The translations under genes were made by a program, and so were the position numbers. The notes beneath the pieces were generated by a model. That model was not told the DNA's origin. It searched no databases and worked only from the letters and a program-made list of their open reading frames with translations. Shown piece by piece: positions 20,906 through 33,163 of a stretch of 64,000 bases of DNA (within the stretch, counting starts at the first letter, position 1; the number at the start of each line of letters is the position of its first letter). This DNA is from Steromphala cineraria (taxonomy: Eukaryota > Mollusca > Gastropoda > Trochida > Trochidae), in assembly GCA_916613615.1 (NCBI GenBank), contig OU744725.1, positions 72,076,868 to 72,140,867 of the forward strand, in the 5' to 3' direction.

Positions 20906-21830
20906 CCCCCGCAACAACGAAGTTGCGTGGGGTAATAAAATGGGTACCGTCCGTCCGTCCGTTTCTTACATTTGTGTCCGGCTCATTACTTTGTAACTAA
21001 TCAACCATTTCATTTCAAGTTCAAAGTGGAAATGAAGAAACATGTAATAATGAGTCATGAGTAAAACATTTGAGAATATCTACATAAAATAGAAGAAAAA
21101 GGAAAAATGGTAAATTTGTAAGAAAACTGTTAAAAGTCCTGTCCGGTTTATTACTTCTAAACTAATCATCGCATCTTGATAAAATTTTATTTTGAGATAC
21201 TAGAGTAAAGTTTATTTCAGTAGGAAGGCCATTGGCCCATGTACAATAACTAGACTATGAAATATTATATTCAGACAATATGTTTGGGATAATTACAAAA
21301 GGTTATGAATAAAACAATATACATATTTGCGAACATTTAACATAAAAGATACATGAGATACATAATCATATGAAGGTGTTTCAAGATTAACAATTTTGAA
21401 AATATTTTGGTAAAATTTACGGTTTTTGACTTAAAATCAGGACTGTTAGAAAACTGTTACAAGTCCTGTCCAGCTCACAACTTCTTAACTAACCATCACA
21501 TTTTGATCAATGTTGACATGGAGATACATAATTATAGGAAGGTGTGTTATGATTAAAAATATTAATTTTATATGTGAAATCGTATATTGGCAAAAAGGAG
21601 GATTGCTGTTGAAAACAGGTTTGAGTCCTGTCTGGTCCAAAACTTCTTACCTGTGTATCAAAGGTTGATCAAACTTGCTATTGAGATTCCTATTGAATGG
21701 GGGTTGGAATGTTTGAAATATTGTTATTAATTTTTCATATTTTGGAGATGACTTTGTTATAAAACTGTTTCAAATTAAAACCTGTCTGTCTAGAAATTCA
21801 ACACTATCTTTTTTTTAATCAACTTTTTAT
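20906..21830. repeat. CCGT-containing bivalve repeat with degenerate internal units
   Basis: Begins TATCCCCCGCAACAACGAAG with a small hairpin, then (CCGT)3. It continues with at least three diverged units that repeat 'AGTCCTGTCC(G/A)G...ACTTCTTAACTAA(C/T)CATC' every 150-340 bp. No coding content. Confidence 0.55.
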
Positions 21831-22890
21831 ACGGATTCATTATAAGATTGGATATGCCCTGTTTTTTAAATAGTTTGAAAATATTTGTGAACAAGTAAAC
21901 GCTTATCGGTAAAATAATGTTGAATCGAAAGAAATAATTAGTGAGTAATTTTTTGACAGTATGTTCTCTTTCTGTTTAAAAAAAGGATCAAATTAGTCTT
22001 GGAGATCCATTATGCATAAAGAATTTGTTTTGGTATTCTTAGTTTTTAAATTTATAGTTGAACTGATTTTGTTTTGTTACTTATGAATCTGCAATATGAT
22101 TGAATGTAATCGTCTACATCAAAACAGTGATAGAAAAACTTAAATTGATATAAGATAATTAAAATCTATACATAGATGTCAGCTGAATGTTGTTATTTGT
22201 CTTTTTTGTGGAATACACTTTTGGATGATAAATGTTTATCCAAAATTCCATGCTAACTTAAATGAAACAAAAATTCCATTCTATTAAAAGTATTTTCATT
22301 TATCTTTGATATCGAAAAAAATGAAAAGAGTGAGTTGTTAACATTGAAAGTTTTCGTAATCGACATCAGGGCACATTTAAGGTTTCTGCTACTGTGGTAT
22401 GAAAATGAATTAACTAAGATATAAAAACTCGATACATTGAAAAATAATAATCATACGATAAGATAGCACCTTTTACCAAATTTACAATGAAAATTGGCGG
22501 TTTTGTTATCTCCTTGGCTCAGAAAATTGAATAGTGTTTCTTATAAAGAAAGAAATAAAATTGTTGGAAAAAATTGCCATGATTCAGTTTGGATTTGGCA
22601 TTTTTTCTTTTCGTTACGGATAGTAATAACTTAACTAATCAGACCTTAATTTGTTAATTTGTCTATAGAAAAAATATAAATTACTTTCAACCAATTTTGT
22701 ATTGAAATTCTTAAACTTTTTTGGTCTATTTAATTTTTTATGAACTAAATTTAACTTAACGTAATAAGATAATTATAAGAAGTCATTCCCTCTAACTGGT
22801 AATAGAAACGTCAACTGATTAAATTACAGATTTCGTTTGCAATTTTTTAGAGGATTTTATGTACGCACTCAAATGTAAGGGGAGGTCACT
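21831..22890. other. Non-coding stretch
   Basis: Strongly AT-rich. No exon or defined repeat seen on either strand. Confidence 0.4.
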
Positions 22891-22894
22891 CTCA

Positions 22895-22907
22895 TTTGGC
22901 GGGGAAA
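22895..22907 (+). promoter_or_regulatory. E2F-like site
   Basis: TTTGGCGGGGAAA differs from the E2F consensus TTTGGCGGGAAA by one extra G. It lies 23 bases upstream of a candidate FAAP100 start codon. Many Fanconi pathway genes are cell-cycle regulated, which makes the site plausible, but it is a motif match only. Confidence 0.35.
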
Positions 22908-22929
22908 TTTAAGAAAACGTTTTGAAGAA

Positions 22930-22989
22930 ATGAAAGCATTGGTTGTAAGAAAGAAGTTTCTGCGTGTGTTCGATGGTTTGTCAGTCAGG
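22930..22989 (+). CDS. Candidate first coding exon of FAAP100
   Basis: ATG followed by 19 codons (starting MKALVVRKKF) and a GTAATA donor at 22990. It ends in phase 0, which matches the phase-0 start of the exon at 25232. The vertebrate protein would require about 30 more residues between them, so at least one exon is unaccounted for. Codon content is acceptable but the exon is too short to prove. Confidence 0.3.
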
Positions 22990-23831
22990 GTAATATAGGT
23001 TTATCAAATAATTTATAATTTTCATAAAAATCTTTTTACAATGACACTATCCAGTCTACGGCATTTTACTATTTACACGGAGATTGTTCAAAATCAAATT
23101 ACGTGCCACGCCCATTTGTTGTTCTTGTGTTGAATTTTTGAGTAGTATTATGCTTATAACTATGATAAACATTTTCGAGAGAGGACATAGGAAATTTATA
23201 TAGTTATATCATTAATCATCTATATATATCTGTTAATAGGTATGATTAAGTTTACAATTATATATATATAGCTGTGGCCTGTTTTCTCACTGACTATACA
23301 TTCCCTTCCCATTTTCAATGCAGATTATATAATTATATATTTTACCACAGGTAATATTGAAATCATTTTACAATCCAGCCATTTCTTAACCATTGACAAA
23401 TTGTGAAGATCTGGAATTGAGGTTTATTTAGTGATAATGTATTAGATTTATAGTTAATTGACATAATAAATTATATATATAGATTATCTACACGTTATAA
23501 GGATTATTAAATATTGAAATGGAAATTGCACAAATAACATTTAAAACGCTTGCTTTTGCACATCAACACATTATACTGACAGCCAGATGGTAAATGTTCA
23601 AAACATTCATTTGAAGGGTCACTGATAACTTATTAATTCACCAACAAACTTTACAGTATTATTTTCCTTTGATAACTAAATAATGGTTTGAAATTTTGAA
23701 CAATAATAAAATACACAAATTAAAAAAATTTGTCTGCATGCTAAACTTTGCTACAATTCTGATTTGTAGATTTCTACATTTGGCATCTTGATTTGATTAG
23801 ATGCAGTGACTTCATGATATTATGTTAGGGT

Positions 23832-23990
23832 TAAAACACGAGAACGAGGTTATGCTTGGGATTTCAAAACCTGAGGAAAGAAAGCTGAGCGGAAAGTAAG
23901 ACCGAAAGCGAAGCTTGAGGTCTTACTTCCCGCGAGGCTTTCTTTCCGAAGGTTTTGAAAACCCAAGCATAACCGAGTTCGAGTGTTTTA
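23832..23990. repeat. Long hairpin, MITE-like
   Basis: Arms of about 70 bases share TAAAACAC(G)AGAACGAGGTTATGCTTGG and AAAGAAAGC...AAGTAAGACC with their complements, separated by a loop of about 15 bases. No coding content. Confidence 0.7.
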
Positions 23991-24515
23991 ACTAACTTAG
24001 ATGCCGTTATTAACAACCCGTAATCATTTGTCCATATTGTAGTATTTGTAATCATATTTTCAGACTGATCATAAAAATTGAGAAAAAAACAACAAATATC
24101 AAGGAATCATGTTCGTCGGTTAATTTTAACATTTATTATTGGATTACATTACTTTATACTGTCGCTTCAATTCTGAATATAAAAGATTAAAATGAATTTC
24201 CTTCAAAAAAAGCATTGTGTTCAGACGACTTTTTGATATTGACATAGCACATAATGCACGTGCAAAGCATTCTTTGAGGTGTAAGGTTTTACAAATGACA
24301 ATCGACAAGTCACGTGGTTGACACCGTATTTGGATCCTTTAAATTTATCACAAATGAAAAGGTGTAACACTGTTAATATCCATTTTGAATGTTTGTATGC
24401 ATTTAAAATTGGAATTAAAGTGCAATTGGATTTCCTAATGCTTTAGGGCCGATTTTTTGTACCGAAATCTGATCTTCAATCAATAGATTGTTTAACATAA
24501 CCTTCACTTCTAACT

Positions 24516-24590
24516 GGCCCGTTAGAGTAGTGGTTATAGTGCTAGCTTACGGTTCAGAGGGTTGAGGGTTCGAATCCCGCACATCGGAAG
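24516..24590 (+). repeat. tRNA-like sequence, probable SINE head
   Basis: Has an A-box-like segment (GTTAGAGTAGTGGTTA) and a perfect B box (GGTTCGAATCC) about 40 bases later. The flanks do not pair as an acceptor stem, so it is not a working tRNA gene. Confidence 0.5.
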
Positions 24591-24659
24591 CATTGTAAGT
24601 TTTTTCAAGATAATGTTGACTTAGGGGTTAGGTTACACATAGGAATATAAAACCCTTTG

Positions 24660-24760
24660 ACTTTGAAATATAAAAACCTTCCAACCCCCGAGTAGGTGTT
24701 ACATATGAATATAAAAACCTTCCAACCCCCGAGTAGGTGTTACATGTGAATATAATGCCC
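24660..24760. repeat. 47-bp tandem duplication
   Basis: The block AATATAAAAACCTTCCAACC ... CGAGTAGGTGTTACAT occurs twice in direct succession. Confidence 0.7.
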
Positions 24761-25231
24761 TGACTTCCCAATGTAAACCCTCCTTAGAGGTTATTATGGG
24801 AATACAAGAGACCTCCAAAACAATAGACGAAATCCCCGATAGGTTTCTAAGTAAACTTAGATTGCTCTCTGATTGGTATTCACTCCCCACAGAGGTAGAT
24901 AAGATGTTGATTCAACGTATGTTCAAATAAAACTAATTTTTTTAGTTTCCCCTAGCCACATAAATTTACTTTAAAAGCATTTGAAAACTTTCAGTCAATG
25001 AAAACACTTCTGTCATTGAAAGGGTGGTTCTTGTCAAAAGGTCTAGGCCATGATTCAGTATCCAAAATGATAAAAAATGTCATTGATTGGACAACTAACT
25101 TTGATTGTATCAAATCAGTCTTCTCCCTTCAAGCCTTCAACCTTCAAATTCAGGGGGTAGATTAACATTCTATGACTTGATCTACTTTTGTTGATAAAGA
25201 CCGTCTGATTGGTCAACTGATTTATTGCCAG

Positions 25232-28200
25232 GTGATCATCAAGGCTCCAGGACCAATCACAGACCATGTTGTATGCACTGGAGGAGACAGCTCCTCGGAG
25301 GAGTCGTGGCAGGTGCTTGTCTTGGTGTCACGCACGATCTACAGGCTTCATGTTACAGCTCTACAGGGGGTGGAGGAGTGAGTGTTTACTAGGGGCGTTG
25401 AATTTAAAGTGGTTAGAAGATATTGAAATTGATGTAAACCGGAATGAATGAACTGTTATAGTGTCATTGAAGAAGTTTTAAGGTAATAATTTCAAGATTT
25501 GATGGGTTTATCAACTTCTTTATTCACAGAATAGTGACATTTGGTATAGATCATGCTTGAAAACGGTGTATGAATCTAAAAAGAAATGTGGCGATTTTGT
25601 GAATAAAGAAGTTGGATATACATCTTACTTTAGGGATTTGTACTATAATGTACTTTATATACCTCAAGGCCCATTTAACACTATTTGAAGCGAGTTTTTG
25701 TTCGGGAGAACATCCGTCGGAATGGAATTGAGAGGGCCTTAGACTGTATAACACCCCGCCGGGAGGGCCTTGCACTGTATAAGACCCTGCTGGGAGGGCC
25801 TTATACGAAATAATAACATCCAAGGAGGTTATTATTTATTATGAGGCCCTCCATTTCGCACCTTATAATTTCAAAGACCGGTAAGGTAATCGATCTCAAA
25901 AATTTTCAGAAGCGAAACCGCAGGATTCGAACCCACAACCCTTCGCTCTGTAGCCCAAGACTTATACCATTAGACCACAAAGGATTGGTGAATATGAAGG
26001 AATTGTTTTGTGAGGTCTTTGCTGCTCTCCTAGAACTTGATGATATTAAATTGCGCTCTACTGTACACTTTATACGTCAGAGATGTGGTGTATCTCTGTA
26101 ACAAAAATTAATAACGCCCTAAATATGCTTATGCTATAGCGTTCTGGCAAAATGTCCAAGATAAAACATTTCGTGGCAGAAAATGGGGGATTCGAACACA
26201 GAGACACTCACTTCGTAGTCCAATATTATACCACTAGACCACAAAGGATTGGTAAGTGTGAAGGGATTGACTGTTGATATCTATTCTGCTCTCCTCAAAC
26301 TTTAAAAGTTTATTTTCACTGTTCACCTTAAATGTTAGAAATGTGATTTTATTTTCGATATATGAAATTTGCAACAACCTCATCCTCTAGCTAAAGCGTT
26401 CAAGAAAAATTTCTAAATGTAAAATGTAAAAAAATTGAACATTAGGGATTCGAACCCTCAACCTTTCAAGCTGTAGTCCAAGACTGCACCACTAGGCCAC
26501 AGGGGATTGGTTAGTGAAAGGTTATTGACTATTGAAGTCTATTCTGCTCTCCTCAAATTTAATGAAATTAATTTGTTGATTTTTTTCGCTTTTAAGTTAA
26601 ATAAGTGATTATTTCGGTATATAAGATAGATAACACACACATCCTCGGGTGTTATAGCAAACAGAGGCCTTTGCCTACGGGACGACCCTCGTGCGCTGAC
26701 GCGCACTCGGGTCGTCCCTAGGGCAAAGGCCTCTGTTTGCTATAACACCCTCGTATGCGTGTGTTATCCATAACAGATACAACACTAACATTCTTGGTTT
26801 ATTTAAACACAATCATTCATTCAATATCCTATTTAAAAAACATTTTACAATTGAAATGGTTAATCTTTGTCCCTTTTCTATAAATATTTGTATCAGGGTT
26901 GCACCACAACAATTATGTGTATGCGATAATTTTGTACGGTATCTTTTTCAAGATTTTAGTACCGTGTCAGCATGGGAGCGAGCCTTTTTCTAAAGAACTT
27001 TGACAAATTTTCCAAAAAATTTACAAATTTGTTTCAGGGGAGGTGAGGAGGCCGATTTCAGTAACCAAGAAATCTTCACCGATCTGCTGGACCAACCAAA
27101 ACAAGCTTTCATTGTCTCTCCTCAAACAGATCCAGTGATAGCTCTACAAGACAAGCATGTTCTGCTTGTATCAAAGGACTCCCTGTGTCGAGTTGAAGTA
27201 GCTGACAAACTTCTCCTAGCTCTGACGTCAGGACCTCAACCGTCAGTAAAAGCTTATAGGTCGACGGATCTTAAACAGGATACAGGAAGTCTGCCTTGCT
27301 TTGAAATCCCTTGTCCTTCATTCAAGTTTTCCTGTGAGAAAAATAAGCAAAGACTTTATGTGGCTTGCTGTGACCAACTCCAGGAGGGTTTGAGGTCTTC
27401 AAAGTGTTTGAATCTTCCTCAATCTCTCTTCTCAGGTCTCTTCAAATCGGAAGCAGCTTTGTTAAACTCGACAGTCGTTCTCTACACATTGAATGGATGT
27501 GTTTTCTTCAAGTCTATCAAGTCCTTCTCTAAAACAGAAGAACAGTGGGAAGTCATGTGTGATATTGTAGGATCAGTCGTGGACATCTTCACTCTTGACA
27601 TTGAGAGCTCTGAGAGTGATCTCCCTTTAGGAGCTCTTCAGCCTGTGAGTTCAAAATGTGCGACAAAGTTACTAGTTTGTTCATCAACAGGAAAGATTAT
27701 TATAATCCACTTATCAAACACAAATAATGCTGTCAAATACGACTCTGTGGCACTGCCTGGTCAGAATGTTTGCTCCCAAATCCACAACTCATCTCTCTAT
27801 CATTGCACTGGAGAGAGATTGTACAGACACGCTATACTGTTGAATCCAGGGGGAGACAATTCTGTTGTTCTGGAGAGTGAGTACCTTCACCAAAGCCTTG
27901 TCAACAAGTTCCTAGTGGTCACAGAGAATGAAGGTAAGTTACTGAATAGTAACACAAAAGTATTGATAAGTTTCACACATTGCTCGGCAAAAGGTCAGCT
28001 GACGCAACCTGCTACTACATCTTGCTAGACTCAATATCGTAGTGAAGCAAATATTATTGAGGCTAAGTTTACTTAGACTGGACCTTGCTCTGATACTATT
28101 CTTGATAGTCAGTGAAATAGATACACTGTATTTGGAAACACTGCATACTTTATGTCAATGAATACTTATTTTACATTTCAATGAATTAGATATTGAGTGT

Positions 28201-31200
28201 GGAATGTTATTTTGAATTATTATCCCCCGCCACGAAGTGGAAGGGGGATATAGGTTTGAGCTCTGTTCGTCAGTGCGTGCATGCATCCGTCTGTCCGAGT
28301 TAAAGGAGCCAATTTTTCTCAGAAACTGTTAAAGGTAGGATTATCAAATTTTGTGTGTGCCTTCAGGGTATCAATACCTTGATGGAGTTCGAAAATCAGA
28401 ACCGGTCAAATATTTTTTCCGGAGTTATTGCCCTTGTTACGTTATTTTGGGACTCTGTTCGAGGTGTCTTCAAAGGAGCCAATTTTTCTCAGTAACCGAT
28501 AGGATCATCAAATTTTGTGTCTGCCTTCAGGGTATCAATACCTTGATGGAGTTCGAAAATCCGAATCGCGCAAATATTTTTTCAGGAGTTATTGCCCTTG
28601 TTACATATTTTGGGACTCTGTTCGAGGTGTCTTCAAAGGAGGCAAGTTTTCTCAGAAACTGTTACAGATAGGATCATCAAATTTGATGTGTGCCTTCAGG
28701 GTATCAATACCTTGATGGAGTTCGAAAATCAGAACCGCGCAAATATTTTTCCAGAGTTTGGTGTCATGATATTTTTGAGTATTTAGGAGAAGGTTCTGAC
28801 TTAATTTAAAATAAGAACAAATCTGGCGGGGGATGTTGATGACTATGTCTTCTTGTTTGAATTTTATTATGCATTCCATGTTTCCTACCTGTATTAGTTC
28901 TTCATAATTTTATCCTTAGTTTCTGTCTTGAAAGGTCATTGTCAACTGACATTATTTGCCTAATAAAAAGTTTTCAGTAGCATACCGGGTAATTGATAAA
29001 AAATCATGGGTCTGTAGGGTAACTTGAAACACAACATGTTTTATATTTTTGTCCCTATTCCTATCCACAGCTGAGCATCTCCTGTGTCTAAGTAAAGAGG
29101 AGGAAGTTTTCAAACTGCCCACAACAGCGGGAGGAAAAAAGTCAGACGTCACACGTGCAGACAAGAACTACCTCGACCATCTTGTAACGGGTCTCACAGA
29201 CACCAGTCACCGGTTAGAGGAGATTCAAACTCGTCACAGTCACTTAAACATCTTCCTCAACCAGATAAGCATTGCAGGCTTTCTTCAGAGTAAGGATGAA
29301 AGAGTAAGCAAAATGTTTCATGAAAAAATTCCAGTTTCAAGTAAGTGTCGTGTGGTGTCACAAAAGTCTGGGTATAGCAGAAATTACAAACTCGTCTGTT
29401 CTATCACAAATCAGGGATCCCAGGCACTGACCAATGAATGGAGTTTGATGGTTGTCATGGAAACGAGTAACCAATCACAGACTGAGACAAGATCCAATGG
29501 AATTCCATTGTCATATGGCTTAAAATCTGGGTCAACTTTTGATTTTGAGGTTGCTATGGAAGAAGATTGTGTTCTGAGTGAGTTCTGCGACGTCAGTGTG
29601 TATATAGTTCTTCACACATCGTTGCTTGAAGACCAGGAGTCTTTTTCCCTTCATGCTCCAGTGCCAAAAACCTCAAAACAGGGTCTCCCTGTCCTGGTTA
29701 ACTGTTACAGAATTGATGTGTTGTACTTTCTTCATCAACCAATCACAGAGCTGGTAGATTCAGCCGTCTCCACGGTAACATCTCCTTTGTCTTTATTGAA
29801 CAGAAATCAACCAATCAAAAGGGAAAAGGAAAATGGGGAACGGAATCGTAGTTACTCTTTCTCAGTTTGTGCCCCAAGAGTTTGCCTTCCAGAAGATGAA
29901 AAAGATTTGTGGAATGAAGGTAAGTCTCTTACTTGTAATGCATCTATCAAACAAAAAATGTAACAAAATGGTTTTTAGCTCATATGGTTTGCTAATTCAA
30001 ATGCTTTCCATTGCCTTTTTAAAGAAAAATGTGGGTTTTTTTCTTGTCAATCTCTCAATATAAGCTGTTACCCAAAATCACTTAACATTTTTTACCATGC
30101 ATTTTATCCAAAGCTATCAGAGATTGTATAATTTGTAACAAATATATGAAATAACCAATACTTCCTATACTCTTTTCTATTTCAAGCAATGTTTTTTGTT
30201 TACTGTTGATTTAATAATATATATAGTATGTCCTTGATTTACTCTCATTAAAAATAGCATAAAGCTTTTTTTATTATCTGAGCATATTTTTTTTAATAGC
30301 AATCCGATTTGTCGAGAACTGGTCACGTGACATTACAAATTTGATATTACTAAAAAAAATAATGTCATTGCCTGTGTTTCAAGCTGAAAGGCTATACATA
30401 CTGTATTTTTATTTTCTCTATTCGTTTTGAAACCGACATGATAAAGCAAGTATGGATTGGTGAATTTGGTTTTAATAGATGCAAGGATAAAAATATATAT
30501 TGACCTCAGAATTTGGAATTGTTTACCCCCAGTCTATGAAAACATGTACAGACCTCATCACCAGTCTATAATTGTCTAATATCGATGGATTTAATGTCAT
30601 GTTTCAACCAGGTGACTCACCATCTAACAAGATCCTCAAGCTTCTTCTGAAGGACGCCACGATACCCCGAGAGGACATACACAGAGGACAGACACAGCTC
30701 CTCGACCCTGCTGGTCACACGATCAGCGTTGCAATAGAAACAGGGAACTCTTCAGGGAGTGAGGAAGGACTGGAGGTGCAGCTTTGTTCAGAGAGCGTGT
30801 CTCTGTTAGCGCGGTGTAGAGCGGCTGTAACTCACAGGATTGAGGTGAGATTATGTTCAGAGAGCGTGTCGCTGTTAGCGCGGTGTAGAGCGGCTGTAAC
30901 TGACAGGATTGAGGTGAGATTTTGATAAAGGAGATGATAGATTGTTAATATGACTTGAGTGTGAACATTATAATATTTCGTTCCGCTTTATGTTGATGTG
31001 ATATTCCGTTTGTGGAATCTGCTATACTTTTTGATGCAACCTGTAACCGGAAGTCAATAAAGCGTGCATGATGGATTCCGCCATTTTCCGAGACACACAA
31101 TTTTTTGTGCTCTTGAAAATGAGATATATATTAACATAGATCTATTTAAACAGACATGTCCCCTCAAATTTGTGTCCAAAAAACTGTTTGACTGTATAAT

Positions 31201-33143
31201 GTAAAATTAGAAAATACTCAATGATAAGTGATGCTGTGCACAAACAGCACGTCAATTCTGAGTTCACTTCTGAGTTCACCGCACAACATCATTGATTGTT
31301 TTGAGTATTTTTACATTTTACATCCTACAGCTGAACTATTTCATAGATTAAAGTAATTTTCAAAAAGAATGTAAAAAGCTACGGAAAGAACTATCTTTTG
31401 GAAAATTATAAAATATGATAATCCTAACAAAACTTGGGAAAATATAACATTTTTGACTTTCATTTCATCATAATTGAGAACAAACTTACATCATTTCTGT
31501 GCAATTTCATTTGAGGTTTACTATTAATTACTGAAATCTGAGAGTGTTTTATCTTGTTTTGCCATTTTTTGGCAATATCTGCACCGCACTTACAGTCATG
31601 ATATTTGATAAAAGCTGTAACATTAACAATTCTACTCTTTATCTTTACTAGCCATTCAGCAAAGCTGAATCAAGGGAGATAACTGTGAAAGGACTGAAGA
31701 AGTACCTGTCTGAAATTGAGGTATACTTCTCATATCATTTTATGCTTATTAAGTTCAATAGTGTGGAGATAATATGTTAAATTTTTATGCCCCCGAATCG
31801 GAGATTCCGGGGGTATATTGTTTTTCACCTGTCCGTCTGTCCGTCCGTCCGTCTGTCTGTCTGTCTGTTTGTCCACAAAAACTTTAACCTTGGTCATAAC
31901 TTTTGATTGGTCGGAGCTAGGTCTTTGATACTTGACATATGGATCCCTTGTGATGAGACCTTTCAGATGACACCATGACATTTGACCTTGTGACCTTGAC
32001 CTTGACACAGCGAGCATTTTAAACTTTAACCTCGGTCATAACTTTTGATTGGTCAGAGCTAGCTCTTTGATACTTGACATATGGATTCCTTGTGATGAGA
32101 CCTTTCAGATGACACCATGACATTTGACCTTGTGACCTTGACCTTGACACAGCGAGCTTTTTCCAAAACTTTAACCTTGGCTATAGTTTCTATACTGTCA
32201 GTGCTAGGTCTTTGATACTTGACATGTGTATCCCTTGTGATGAGACCTTTCAGATGACACCATGATATTTGACCTTTTCCGTCCGTCCGTCCGTCCGTCT
32301 GTCCGTTTGTCCACAAAAACTTTAACCTTGGTCATAACTTTTGATTGGTCAGAGCTAGCTCTTTGATACTTGACATATGGATCCCTTGTGATGAGACCTT
32401 TCAGATGACACCATGACATTTGACCTTGTGACCTTGACCTTGACACAGCGAGCAGGATGCATCCGGGGGCATTCGTGTTTCACAAACACATCTTGTTCTT
32501 GAATAAATTTTGAAATAACTTATGTTGTCCTTGCCTCATGTTGAATTTAGCTTATTTTACTTTAAATCTACCAAGCAATCTCTTTTTGATGTTACCTTTT
32601 TCATTTTCTGTTTATTTCAATCATCGACATGTGCCATATGATTTATAACTAACTAAACAGTTAAAGACAACATAATACTCAAAATATAAACATCATAGTC
32701 ATCATATTCTTAATAATAAGATATCTCAGTTTTGATTAGTGCAGTGGTTCTTACTTATTTTGTAGAGTGTAGCAGTTGTCAATATTTTCATGACAACAAC
32801 AGTCCACACTATCAATTGAGCAGAAAAGCTGGGTTTTTTTGTGTAACAGAGATATAATGAAACAATTATGGACTGGTTTTATTTGGTCAATACCTGTTTT
32901 TATCAAAAGTGAAATTATTGCATCCAAGTCGGGTATGTCTGGCACTTCAGTCTGAAACTAGGATAGTGACAATTGACAAAACAAATATCGCACACATTTT
33001 TTGTTCCACAGAACCTGAAAGATGAAGTGACAGCCCTGGAGGTATCACCGGAACTCGGGTCGAGATCAGAGAAGGAGGTCACGCAGGTCACCGGACAGCT
33101 GTATGAGCAGCTTCGCAACACTCACTTCTTGAATCTGGTTTAG
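25232..33143 (+). CDS. FAAP100: Fanconi anaemia core complex-associated protein 100 homologue; N-terminus incomplete
   Basis: FAAP100 forms a core-complex module with FANCB and FANCL that ubiquitinates FANCD2-FANCI in DNA crosslink repair. Six exons join in phase: 25232-25377, 27038-27933, 29071-29919, 30612-30844, 31652-31720, 33012-33143, giving 774 residues (human 881; about 50 N-terminal residues missing). Similarity recalled by eye is spread along the protein: SWQVLVLVSRTIYRLHV in the first exon, SLFSGLFKSEAALLNSTVVLY in the second, LEVQLCSESVSLLARCR in the fourth, and a coiled C-terminal end with LYEQLRNTHFLNLV matching the vertebrate YRQLRHPSLILL end. The third exon has a mostly beta-rich region. 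Introns hold tRNA-like repeats, a long palindrome and bivalve tandem elements. The 3' end of exon 4 is tandemly duplicated with its donor (see findings). Confidence 0.8.
25680..25870. repeat. GAGGGCCTT repeat with small palindrome
   Basis: Three GGGAGGGCCTT(A/G) blocks about 30 bp apart are followed by the palindrome AATAATAACATCC...GGAGGTTATTATT and an inverted AGGCCCTCC. Looks like a foldback remnant in the first FAAP100 intron. Confidence 0.45.
25911..25987 (-). repeat. tRNA-like repeat, copy 1 of 3
   Basis: On the minus strand: TGGTCTAATGG (A-box-like) then GGTTCGAATCC (perfect B box), with a T-arm that pairs. The outer seven bases do not form an acceptor stem, so this is tRNA-derived rather than a working gene. 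Confidence 0.55.
26180..26252 (-). repeat. tRNA-like repeat, copy 2 of 3
   Basis: Minus strand TGGTCTAGTGG and GTTCGAATCC. The downstream 'ATTGGT...GAAGG.ATTG' and 'TCTGCTCTCCT' flanks match those of copies 1 and 3, so the copies are units of one tandem repeat with a period of about 260 bp. Confidence 0.55.
26440..26510 (-). repeat. tRNA-like repeat, copy 3 of 3
   Basis: Minus strand TGGCCTAGTGG and GGGTTCGAATCCC. The B box is 258 bases from that of copy 2. The acceptor stem does not pair. Confidence 0.55.
26629..26768. repeat. Near-perfect 140-bp palindrome
   Basis: Arms of about 67 bases (26629-26695 and 26702-26768) mirror each other with only a few mismatches and a loop of about six bases. 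Shared words include GTTATAGCAAACAGAGGCC and GGGACGACCC. Lies in the first FAAP100 intron seen here. Confidence 0.85.
28225..28830. repeat. CCCCCGCC-hairpin element with three 165-bp units
   Basis: Starts TATCCCCCGCCACGAAGTGG and ends GGCGGGGGATG. In between, three direct units begin at about 28369, 28533 and 28702 with TATCAATACCTTGATGGAG and include GGGACTCTGTTCGAGGTGTC. Lies in the second FAAP100 intron seen here. Short open frames through it are repeat artefacts. Confidence 0.7.
31198..31322. repeat. Hairpin in a FAAP100 intron
   Basis: ATGTAAAATTAGAAAATACTC...GATGCTGTGC pairs with GCACAACATC...GAGTATTTTTACATTT. Confidence 0.65.
31788..32495. repeat. CCCCCGAATCGG element with 'TGACCTTGACCTTGAC' units
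   Basis: Begins ATGCCCCCGAATCGGAG and ends CATCCGGGGGCATTCG. It includes (CCGT/CTGT)n tracts at 31832-31870 and 32280-32310, and four units of 'GATACTTGACAT.TG...GATGAGACCTTTCAGATGACACC' followed by TGACCTTGACCTTGACACAG. Lies in the last FAAP100 intron. Confidence 0.75.
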
Positions 33144-33163
33144 ATCCTCAATAAGGACAGCCT

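Noticed and set aside
24516..24590. Working tRNA gene
   Set aside because: The A and B boxes are good but the acceptor stem does not pair; more likely a tRNA-derived repeat.
28351..28786. Three overlapping open frames with repeated protein words in a FAAP100 intron
   Set aside because: They are translations of the 165-bp non-coding units, out of phase with the flanking exons.
31730..32446. Open frames on the minus strand with repeated MSRSRSQGQMSW-like words
   Set aside because: Direct products of the TGACCTTGACC element units; no gene structure.
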